From Jacaranda mimosifolia (Eukaryota; Streptophyta; Magnoliopsida; Lamiales; Bignoniaceae), in assembly GCA_018894105.1 (NCBI GenBank), contig CM032126.1, positions 5,173,001-5,237,000 of the forward strand: 64,000 nucleotides of DNA. Direction: 5' to 3'. Below the pieces are notes generated by a model that made no database searches, had not been told where the DNA came from, and saw only the letters and a program-made list of their open reading frames with translations. The position numbers were made by a program, and so were the translations under genes. Shown here piece after piece: positions 14,268 to 28,743 of the stretch; the stretch's first letter is position 1, and each line of letters starts with the position of its first letter.

Positions 14268-16787
14268 ATGCTTAGCTCCAGAAATTTGTTGCTCAATAGT
14301 AAAATGACGAAAAGAAAACAATCCCGGAGAACACTTTCCAAAAAGCCAAGTTTAATTGCAAAGAAACCGAAATTTGCATACAGAAATCAAGAAACAGTTT
14401 TAGCAGCACTGCCCCAGTTATCGGGGGAAGATGAAGAATGTGAACAACTTGAAGGAGAAGGAGAGGATGGTAATTTCAGCTTGAAAGGCTCTGCTTCTTC
14501 TCACTCACATGGGGTCCAACCACTGGGGAATCTTTACTTCAGCTCTTCGTCCATTAATTCAAGAAACACGGGCCTCGGTAATTTGCAAACCCTCACAGAC
14601 GAGCTCGTTCTTGAGATTCTTGGACTTTTGAATGGGTCCCAATTGGGGGTTTTATCAACTGTAAGTAAATCCTTCTATGTTTTCTGCAACCATGAGCCAC
14701 TTTGGAGGAATCTTGTCTTGGATACGTGTAAAAATGGGTTCTTGTACAATGGCACTTGGAAAAATACTTTTGTTAGTGCTTGCGAACATTCTTTTAATAT
14801 TGTCAGTTCTGGAATTAAAGTTAGGGACTTTTACTCTGATTACTTGTTTCAGAGTTGGCTCTGTGCTAATCTTGAAATGAAGCCAGAGTGGCTTGAGAGG
14901 GACAACATAGTGAGGAAAAAGGGAATTTCTGTTGAGGAGTTTGTGTTGAAATTTGAGGAGCCGAATAAGCCGGTGTTGTTGGAAGGTTGTTTGGATAATT
15001 GGCCTGCTATGAGAAAATGGGATAGAGAATATTTGGTTGAAGTTTGTGGTGATGCTCAATTCTCAGTTGGGCCAGTGCAGATGAAGCTTGAGGCCTACTT
15101 TAGGTACTCAGATCAAGTGAGGGAGGAAAGGCCATTGTATCTTTTTGACCCAAAGTTTGCTGAGAAAGTTCCAGAGTTGGGTATGGATTATGAAGTCCCT
15201 GAATTCTTCAATGAGGATCTTTTTAGTGTTTTGGGCAATGAGAGGCCAGATTATAGATGGATTATAATTGGACCAGCAGGGTCTGGATCGTCATTCCACA
15301 TTGATCCTAATTCGACCTCTGCTTGGAATGCAGTGGTTAGAGGTTCCAAGAAATGGGTATTGTTCCCTCCTGATGTGGTGCCGCCTGGTGTGCATCCAAG
15401 CCCAGATGGTGCAGAGGTTGCATGTCCGGTTTCTATAACTGAGTGGTTTATGAACTTCTATAATGCTACCAAAAGTTGGAAAAAAAAGCCCGTTGAATGC
15501 GTTTGCAAGGCAGGGGAAGTGATCTTTGTGCCTAATGGATGGTGGCATTTGGTTATTAACCTTGAAGATTCTGTGGCCATTACACAAAATTCTGTTAGCA
15601 GGTATAATTTCTGTCCTCTTATGCAAGCAAGTGATGGTGATGATAATGGCCTTTGATTTTTCACTCTGTTGTTGTGCTTTTTGAAACAACATGATGTTAT
15701 TGGTTTCTAGATAGTGTTCAACCTATGAACCCAAGACCAACATGAGATCTCTCCCTTGGTTAAGTGGTCTAGCTGGCAGTAGAAGTGATCAAATTCGGAC
15801 ATCTTATCAGTATAGACCTTAACGTGATCTACGATATAGTGCTCAATCATCGTATGATTTCTCTCAGAGGGCACTAAACATAAGATTATTTGAAGGAAGT
15901 AGATATTGCCCAAGAACTCATTAAAACAAAACAAGAGCAATCCAACTGGCATTCATTGTAGCACCACCACGCAAAGACCACAAGCAAACTCCCAATCTGA
16001 CTGCCTTCATCCTTATATCCCAACCATGGAATGTAGGACATAGTAAAAGAAACCTTTGTTATTTTAGTAATCTCTATGGTATAATGTGTGCTTGACATAA
16101 AATAATATTACTTATGGCAAATAAATTAGTAAGATGAACCCTGGATGCAGGAGTGGTACAAGATAGTGGATAATTTGCCATTTTCTAATTCAACTACAAG
16201 AATCCAAGTTTTTTCACAAAGCTTGCAGCCCTCTGCGAAATATTGACTTAGGATTATATTCAATCATAATCTGTAGTTATCTGGAACATCAACAGGATTC
16301 AGGGTTAACTCATTTACTATAAATGCTTTATGATGTATACACATTTCGTTGAGGTCCAAACGTTGTCATCATTGAATATGAGCAATAGATATTTAGGAAT
16401 GGAATAGTGGTAAAAAGAAGGATGGTGGCAACTGGCAAGTAGCTAGTGGTGCTGTAAAGCCACAAAATTTTCTAATATTCTCAGTTTGAGTTACAGTTGG
16501 TTTTGCTGCAGAAGTGAAGATCTAAAGCATTATCTTTCTATTGCAGAAGGAATTTATTGAATGTTTTGGACTTTCTGAAGAGGCCCAATGCAAGCACTCT
16601 TGTGTCTGGAACAAGAGACAGAGTGAATTTGCACGACAAATTTAAGAATGCTATTGAGGCATCTCTACCGGGAACCTTAGACGAGTTGATACTTAAAGCA
16701 GAGGAGAAAAAGAAGCAGCAGAAGAAGCTCTCTTTCTGGGAGTCTGTAACAGATTCAAAGGGGGGTGCCTTCAGGTTTTCCTTTTAG
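14268..16787 (+). CDS. JMJ22: F-box/JmjC histone arginine demethylase, JMJ22-like
   Basis: Coding exons 14268-15601 and 16547-16787 give 524 aa. The first in-frame ATG is at 14268; a second at 14304 could also serve (512 aa). A basic N terminus (KRKQSRR, KKPK) may be a nuclear signal. An F-box lies at about 109-150 (LTDELVLEILGLL). The JmjC domain covers about 210-440 and keeps the iron ligands His344 and Asp346 (FHID) and His427 (GWWHL), with Lys361/362 (GSKKW) near the 2-oxoglutarate site. Arabidopsis JMJ22 removes arginine methylation from histone H4 and, with JMJ20, promotes light-triggered seed germination. The exon junction falls in AG|A after QNSVS and joins to NLLNVLDFL. The C-terminal exon is lysine-rich (KAEEKKKQQKK). 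The 945-bp intron holds nothing recognisable. The nearby upstream Helitron may affect its promoter. Confidence 0.92.
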
Positions 16788-17613
16788 GAGTACATCTATT
16801 TTCACAGGACAGAGGATCAGAAAATGCTCCTGGAGTTAAAATTTGTCTCCAAATTCCTTTTCTAATTGAAAATTTCACATTTTCTCGCAACCTTATTGGA
16901 GAAACTGGCTGAGATTGAAGTGGAATCTCATTTTTGAAGAACAGATTTTCAAGAGATTCAACATTCATTTATATTAATTATATTGTCTGTACTCTGCTGT
17001 TTGTTCCTCGCAAGAATTTGTATTTTGTTGATGAAAGCACAAAATTTGTGTCTTGTAAGAAGGCAGGATTTAGGTGAGGGGAAAGACTTGATCCGCGCCT
17101 AAGTGCTTTTTATAAGAAATGTTAAATATTTATAAAAATAATTGATATTTATTTACAGTGTGGAATGGATGAATTGCTGTTTAAAATATTTCTAACGTGT
17201 AAAGTATCAAGTTTCATAGTTGTGATTTTGTATACAACGTCAAGGCATAATCTTTGCAAACAATAATACCCTTGAAAATCAAATCTAGTGTATGTATAAG
17301 ATAATGATTAAGACTTTTTTCTTTCCCCCCTTTTAGAGAAGGGAGATTGTCCCCAATGCGCTTGGAGTACCTTCCACGGTCTCAGATCTACCCTGATTTA
17401 GGATTAGAATTCGTGCAACCAAGGTTGCTTCGGCTCTCATGCTGTCCCCGTTAGGATCACAGGTCTACGCAACTGAGTTCGGTGAAGATACTGATTAAGA
17501 CTTGGGAGATATTATGATTGTTGTTCTTATCATTTGTTGAAAGCATTTCTATTTCTTGATTAATAGGCTTCAAGTGTTATTGACAATATACCTTTTTGTT
17601 TTTAAAAAAAAGA
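16788..17613. other. 3' flank of the JMJ22-like gene
   Basis: No gene is seen. Up to roughly 17050 the sequence is probably 3'UTR. Between about 17330 and 17480 there is a less AT-rich block (GGGAGATTGTCCCCAATGCG and following) that differs in composition from its surroundings and could be a SINE or other repeat. I found no clear pol III boxes and no matching partner in the window. Confidence 0.45.
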
Positions 17614-18344
17614 GGGTAAATTGCATTTTTGGTCCCACAATTTAGGCCGTTTTCGATTTTGGTCCCATTCTTTTGTACTTTCTCACATTGCATCTTATAA
17701 GTCCATTTTTTTCTCAATTTAAGTCCTAAAAGGAGGTTCCGTCCAATAATTAATGGAGAAGTCACGTGTCCGTTAAAATTGTTGCTTTTTTGGTCCCATA
17801 AGTTAGGCTCGTTTACATTTTTGGTCCTAACGATAGCTCCAATAATTTTTTTTGAAGTTTTAACAACTTTTCTTCGCTACATTCAACATCCTATAACCTA
17901 AGTATCACTTGTCTTGTTCTTTCACACATTTGAGGGTCTTTTCAAACAAAGAAACCACATCTACTATGCATGGAAGCACAACCATGAAACCTCCTATTTG
18001 GATTTTCATTTGTCCATGAGGTTTTCAATGAAGACGGTGTGCCACAAAAATAAATGGCACATTCACTTGTGGCTATTTTTCTTTTTTCTTCTGCAAAAAA
18101 CTTATTGAAGCTATTGTTGGGACCAAAAATGCAAACAGACCTAACTTATGGGACCAAGAAAGCAACAATTTTAACAGCCACGTGAGTGGCACGTGACTTC
18201 TCCGTTAATTATTGGACGGAACCCCCTTTCAGGACTTAAATTGAGAAAAAAATGGACTTATGGGATGCAATGTGAGAAAGTGCAAAAGAATGGGACCAAA
18301 ATCGAAAACAGCCTAAGTTGTGGGACCAAAAATGCAATTTACCC
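17614..18344. mobile_element. Element with ~220-bp inverted repeats (MULE/foldback type)
   Basis: The left arm (17614 to about 17831) is repeated in inverse orientation as the right arm (about 18120-18344). The outer ends read GGGTAAATTGCATTTTTGG and its complement. The arms are closely similar over their whole length, with scattered mismatches, and about 290 bp of unrelated sequence lies between them. A-rich flanks make the target duplication hard to define. Long terminal inverted repeats with little inside are typical of Mutator-like MITEs or foldback elements. No transposase is encoded. The arms contain G-box CACGTG motifs at 17763-17768, 18179-18184 and 18190-18195. The element sits between the JMJ22-like and CPK genes, ending about 1.06 kb before the CPK start codon. 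Confidence 0.8.
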
Positions 18345-19399
18345 AAAAAAATATATAATTCAACTGAACATCTAAAAAGATGTTAGATTTAAAATCAATA
18401 AATATCAGTTAAATTAGAAGATAATACAACAAGTGTAGTTATTATTATTTTTATATGCAGATTTTGACTATTGATCATTAGGCTTTATTATTGTGAAGAA
18501 ATTCTGTGATGAGCAACATGATTTAGGAAATGCATTAATCAAATTGAATTTTAACATTTTAAATTTCGATGTCTTGCATACAGATAAAAGTACTTACATT
18601 GGAGAATTGAGATGTAATTATACTATTCAAAAAATTAATCTATAATTATAATCTTATAAATATGCTATTTAAATTAAACTTCTTCACTAGAAAATGACTA
18701 ATTTACATATTATTAATTATTATTATGAATAGATAAAAATTTACTCTATTGTACAAAAAAATAAATAGAAAGAAAAATAAATTAAACTAGCTGAACTGCT
18801 AACTTTTGTGTTCTCTTGGCCCCGTACATGCATTGCATGAAATTTTACGTGATAGCATAAAAGCTTTATCAAACCACATTGAGTGAATTGATCCATTCAT
18901 GCCATCCGCCGAGTTGACTCGCCCACTCACTTATTGAATTCCACAAATTTCTGATTGCTTTTCGTTCTGTCTACCCCCTGATCATCTTTCCATTCATCTT
19001 TCTTCATTCACTCTTCACGCCATTGTCACAAATAAATATACACTTCTTTCATTTTAATTTCTCGTGCGAATTTCATTTTGATAGATGCCCGAAGATTTTA
19101 GCCATTGATTTGTTTTCTGTTGTTTAATTTTTGAGTTGGCTTCATTTCTTGCAGTAAATACTATTGGGCTCCTAAGAATTCGTTTTCTGCTCCAATTAAT
19201 GTTTTCATCCGTCAAAAAGATTGAATCTTTTGGGGGCTGTTACTTTTTCAGCGGCAAATTTGATGGTTTTTCTGTTGGTGGGTCTCGATCTGATGTTAAA
19301 TCCTGGACCTTCGAGGCTCCATTGTGGTGAATAAAATCAATTAGTGCATGTTTACATGGTGAAATTCAGGAGGCGGCTTAGAGATTTCTAAAAGGTTTG
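18345..19399. other. Promoter and leader region of the CPK1-like gene
   Basis: AT-rich spacer until about 18780, then a mixed-composition stretch with pyrimidine-rich runs (about 18950-19080) that is probably promoter and leader. The A/T-rich AAATAAATATACAC near 19030 is a weak TATA candidate. A 64-codon frame at 19136 begins with TTG and is not a credible gene. A possible leader-intron acceptor (TTCTTGCAG) lies at about 19147-19155. Confidence 0.45.
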
Positions 19400-23829
<4,430 letters not shown>

Positions 23830-25407
23830 TGTGTAAAATTTCACAGGATGAAAACGGAACAACAAAAACTTGAGTGCAATCTGTTGTAAAGATTTGTTGA
23901 TCAGGATCTACAGCAGGACATTAAGGTTTTTATCTCTCCTTTAGTTTTTGTTCATTTTTGTATCTTATTTGTTCATTGTTAGGTTGTTTTCGTTCTTGAA
24001 ATTATTATATATAAAGTTCAATTTTATTCTTTGATTTACTTAGGTGTTTCATTCATTTCAAGTTATTATTATTCCACAGTTCCATGTTAAAGATGTGCTC
24101 CATATTTGTTTTATTTTTTTGAGTGATCTTCAAGTACTTTTTTGCCTTTTCAGGATAACAAAGAATCTAGTGTACCATTTTTCCTCCATAAATATGTAAT
24201 CGGCAATTGCTATGGAGTCATGACATGAAACCTTCCACATGAAATTTATTTTCTTTGAATTTACCAACCATTTTTTATGCTCTTTAACAAAGACAAAGGC
24301 AAAAAGAAAAGAAACAAAACAAGAGAAGGTTTTGGCTCCATACCAAAGTGTACCATGTACATTGTCCTCATGCATATGTTGAAGTAACAAAATTAACATG
24401 TGATCTTCAGGAAGGGTGCAAACGAATAGCTTGCGAGTATTGCGAATTAAACTTGAATTAGTTGGACTTGAACTCGAGCTTAAATCAAGCTTGATGTTTA
24501 TTTCAAGTAGATCTAAGTTGTCTATATTTAGACTCAAGATTTGCAAATCAATATATAATATTCACTAGTATATATTAATATATAAACTTTTGATGATTTA
24601 TAAGTTTTGTGAAATTTTTTGTAATGGCTTATAATATTTATAATATCAAACCCCAGTTCTTCCTTCATGATGAATTTCACTTAATCCCACAAAGATGAGA
24701 TGGCCATTTGGTGGGTGGTCTGCAGAAAAATTGCATGATGTTGTCTTAGCATGTTGCAAGTCATGGATAGAGAAGGATTTTCTTCCCAAGATAGGAGCTT
24801 TGCAAGAAGTGTTGGTGCGAAAATAGAGGCTACTCTTAATCATGGATTTTGACCTTGCAAGAAGTGTTGGGTGGAAAATGAGATCAGATCTTAATAAATG
24901 GAGAAGGATTTTCTCCTCCACCAAATCGATATTAAGCTGTTTCTATTGTCGGCTGAATGGGGTTGACGATAACTTATGTAGTTATGTTTGAGTTGAAGGG
25001 TTAAGTCTTTTTTTTATCAGGGGCAATTTTGTCAACTAAAGATATTAGGGTATATCAAATGCTTGTATGTAGAATAGAGAGATTGTTGTGGTGACTAATT
25101 GTGGAGACAATTTTTAATATCAAATATAACAATATATTATGCAATCTCAATTAATATCCTATAATTACAATCGTGGTTATTATTAATAATAAACTAATGA
25201 ATGTTATCAACTAATCAACTATAATTTTTTTTTGTTTGTCAATGTTTTATCATTTTATTAAATTAAAAATTTTGAATTCGAACTTAAATTTATGTTGGTT
25301 CAAAATTTATTTAAAAAATCAAGTTTGATTGAAGAACTCAAAATTTCACCCACCCACACACACACAAAAAAAAAAAGGGAAGAAGAAGAAGAAGAAGAAG
25401 AAACTTA
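23830..25407. other. 3' flank of the CPK1-like gene and spacer
   Basis: Probable 3'UTR until about 24050, then spacer. A stretch at 24640-24930 is less AT-rich and internally repetitive: GAGAAGGATTTTCT and GCAAGAAGTGTTGG each occur twice. It resembles no protein family I know and may be a fragment of a repeat. A (GAA)n tract sits at about 25380-25402, just before the first Tourist-like MITE. Confidence 0.5.
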
Positions 25408-25827
25408 ACAGCCTGTTTGGTTTATTTCCAAAGGCCATTTTCATTTCCAACTATTTCTAAAAGTTGAAAAGTTAGTTATGAAAATGAAAATAGAAATTGA
25501 GATGTATTTGGATGAAATACTGAAAAGTAATGATTATAATAGATTATAGGATTAAAAAGTAGGTTAATTTATATTTTTTTTGTTTAAAAAGATTTATTTT
25601 TTAATATATATATATTTTTATTAATTTAAAAATGATAGTGGGTAACTTTATATCAAATCAAATTTGAATTTGATTGATGTATAATAGGATGATATGGTAA
25701 GTTTAGAAATGGGTTTTGGAAAGAAAATATGTACTTTTTCTAAAAAAAATTATGAAAAAATATTTGTTTTTAATTTTTATTCCCACATAAAAATAAAAAT
25801 GAGGCTTGAAAATGAAACCAAACACCC
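25408..25827. mobile_element. Tourist-like MITE 1
   Basis: Facing ends read ACAGCCTGTTTGGTTTATTTCC and, on the right, GAAACCAAACACCC. Both are flanked by TTA (25405-25407 and 25828-25830), the usual PIF/Harbinger target duplication. The inside is AT-rich and non-coding. Ends are imperfect, so the exact left boundary could shift by a few bases. Confidence 0.65.
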
Positions 25828-25967
25828 TTATCAAGCTGAAGCTTGGAATTTTCCTCAAAATCAACTCAACCCTACCTCATTGATTGTACCCCTACTCCTC
25901 ACCTTTACCTGCTTTAGCTGGTCCTCTCTTCATATGGACCCTTCTATAGTAGAAAATTGCATCTTTA

Positions 25968-26339
25968 GGGGGTGTTTGGCTTTATTTTCAAACCCACTTT
26001 TTCACTTTTCTACTATTCCAAAAATAGAAATCATTACCTTTTAAAAATTTTCACCCAATATAATCTTCATTTCCATTTTCAATACATATTTTTCAATAAT
26101 CTATATATATTTTCCCAATAACCTATATATTTTCTCTCTCTATTCCATTATTTCTATCTCTCTCAACCTACAACATATTAAAACCAACATAATCATTATA
26201 TTTTCAACATAATCATTATATTTCCAAATATTTCATCCAAATACATTTTCATTTCCACATTACATCACATAACTAATTCTCACCATTTTAGAAATGATGA
26301 AAATAAAAATTAAAAATGGAAACAAAACCAAACGGGTCC
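25968..26339. mobile_element. Tourist-like MITE 2
   Basis: Starts GGGGGTGTTTGGCTTTATTTTC and ends GAAACAAAACCAAACGGGTCC, an imperfect terminal inverted repeat of about 20 bp with the Tourist core GTTTGG. TTA stands on both sides (25965-25967 and 26340-26342). The element is 372 bp and has no reading frame of note. It belongs to the same family as the truncated copy starting at 26497, in opposite orientation. Confidence 0.75.
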
Positions 26340-26496
26340 TTAATCTTAGGTCAAATCCAGCTTTAGTCCCGTTCTCAGTTCTCAGTTCTCACCACTCTCT
26401 CCCATGTATTCCTTTCATGTGTCGCGCTCAAACGCATGCAACCATCTATGGTAAAAAACTATTACAATACATAACAATTAAGTCCTTGCTTGTTTA

Positions 26497-26709
26497 GCGT
26501 TTGGTTTTATTTTCATTTTTCATTTTTAATATTTTCAACATTTAAAAAGATGGCCAATGAAAATAAATTGAAAATGAGTTTATATTTGGATATATTTTTT
26601 TGAAAAATAATGATTGTATTAAGTTTAGTAGGTTGTAAGTGGAGAGATAGTAATAATAAAAGAGAGAAAAATATATAGATTTTTTGAAGAATATATATAT
26701 ATATATAGG
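26497..26709. mobile_element. Tourist-like MITE 3, truncated at the Copia element
   Basis: Begins after TTA with GCGTTTGGTTTTATTTTC. Its inside resembles the complement of MITE 2 (for example the GTTGTAAGTGGAGAGATAG stretch). It runs through an (AT)n tract straight into the LTR at 26710. Its other end is not found on the far side of the Copia element, so it is broken. Confidence 0.6.
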
Positions 26710-28194
26710 TGTTGTTTCCAGGATTTATGCCAACATGCAGTAATCCAAAGCAATAAACAAATATTGCAAGTCAGATTATCAGGAATGGATCAGATAATCA
26801 CAGTTAAGGCAATACGTGCGTTTTTATCAATATAAAATCCAAATAAAGCATGCGGTATAAGAATTAAACATACAACATGTGTTATCAGAATTTAAACATA
26901 CGACATGCGATATCAGATTTTAAACATACAGCATGCGTGATCAAAATAAACGTCAAATTCAAGGCAAATCAGAATTTCAAATAATTAATCAGATACGAGT
27001 CCAGGAAAAGCCAAAATTCATATATTAACCGAGGCAATAAAACAATAAAACATGCTGTTAAATTTATCTAATATAGATACTAAATTTTAAAGTAAACTTA
27101 TCTTAAGAATTCTGTATCGTAACAGAATTAATAGGGCGACCAAATCACAGAGAAATTCTGTTTGCCTTGAAGAAACGAGCGCCTCAACTCACCAGTGCAA
27201 CGGGTACAACGTAGCTCTTCCCAGGATGAGATGGTCCAGAATGATCAAGTGCACTCCGTCTCGTTCACCTTGAACAGTATTCAGTTACCCGGATCAGAAT
27301 GAGACAGCCGTATATCAAGATTCAGGAAAGGGAATGTTTGTGGGGAGAATATCAGAATATGAGAAGGGAATGAAGGAATTTATGAGAGCGGGATTAAGAA
27401 CAGCGGCAGTGTGCGTAAACGTGAACAGTGTAGAATAAGGAGAACGATGGCGAATGTTGCGCGTTTTGAAGACTGCCAGAGGCACTCTATTTATAGGTGG
27501 GATTAGGGTTAGAGTCTGCCAGTTAATGGCATTCCGCCACGTCAACCACACACGTCCACCAATAGCTAATGGAGTTCTACCACTTGGCCCTCACACGTTC
27601 ACAGCCTCACGCCACGTGTCCCACGTCTCCACCAGCATCATCCCATGATCTCGATCAAATCCCACATATCAGGGTAATCTCCAATGGGTCTTGACCAAGT
27701 CAGCCCTTATCCGATTATCCCTATCCGATTAAGTATTTTAAATTTTAAAATTCAAAATTTTAATTTTTTAATTGAATTTCATCCACAAAGATAAGATTGA
27801 GACTGAGACATTCGCCCTAACGCTCGCGCCCGCGCCCGCGACCCGAATCCGGAGCCGGGCCTGGTGGCTGCGGCGGCACGCGTGTGGTCCACTCATATGA
27901 ACCCCCTAAAGAACACTTTATCAAGCATTCTTACTAGAGTTCAATATAAACTAGTCCACACTAGTTTATAAAACTAATGTGGGACAAGTGAAGGGTTGGG
28001 ATAACCCTTCAACTCCTCCACTTGGTTTTATAATTCACAAGCAAGTCTCCCCTTTCTCAATTTATCAATGTGGGACAATCCAACACTTAACCATTTGCAC
28101 ATCCTCCATTTTACCCTTTAATTATCTTTGGATTCCAACCAAAATTGGCATCCATCCAAATAATTAAACTTTGTAATTATTTCCAATTACAACA
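26710..28194 (-). repeat. 3' LTR of the Copia element
   Basis: 1485 bp, bounded by TGTTGT and ACAACA. A TATA box (TATAAATAG on the minus strand) lies at 27487-27495, placing U3 at higher coordinates and R/U5 at lower. A strongly GC-rich patch sits at about 27818-27885 inside U3. The U5 end contains a tandem repeat of about 29 bp (26834-26945). The first 187 bp match the 5' LTR remnant with three differences. Confidence 0.85.
27487..27495 (-). promoter_or_regulatory. LTR TATA box
   Basis: The minus strand reads CCACCTATAAATAGAGTGCC. TATAAATAG is a textbook plant TATA box in the expected middle of the LTR. Transcription would start some 30 bases further down the minus strand. Confidence 0.65.
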
Positions 28195-28743
28195 ATCCCC
28201 CACAAATCCATAGATAATGGCTATCATATTCAACATAGCTCGCTTTCAGAGATGGTACCTTCCGGTTTGAACCACTCCCTAAGTTATCCGACTTTTGCTA
28301 TCACCGGGACAAATAGATCTAAGCCTTGAATTTTTACCCGTGATTGTGATTGCGTCCATCAGTAACAACGAACTAAAGGCTATGTACTGATCTTTAGGGT
28401 TGACACATTAAGGCCATGTGTCCCAATCCTGATCCATGAATGTTTGTCAAGGAACAACCCAATTCCTTTAGTCCCGGCCAAAGGACTACATTCACTTAGT
28501 TGGGCATCTCCAGGGATGCACTGCTCGCATCTCGTCTAAAATTGACTTGACCCCATTCAGAGTTAAACTCTTACTGTACCAGTAGTAGTCAGCACCTATC
28601 ATGCAATCAGGGGAGAGACACCAGATACAAAGTATCAATCTAAATTTAGGTACAACTTGATATGCTCAGCAGTTTGTTTATACCACATTGAACCTACCTT
28701 GTGGCATCTCCACTTAGTAGGTTGGGTTGCCACTATAGGTATA

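Noticed and set aside
14655..15692. Several minus-strand frames of 68-134 codons
   Set aside because: They lie antisense to the JMJ22-like exon 1 and have no family resemblance; they are shadows.
17341..17480. Block checked for a SINE
   Set aside because: No clear pol III boxes, poly(A) end or target duplication; left as unexplained.
19136..19330. 64-codon frame upstream of the CPK gene as an upstream ORF
   Set aside because: It begins with TTG, not ATG, and has no conserved sequence.
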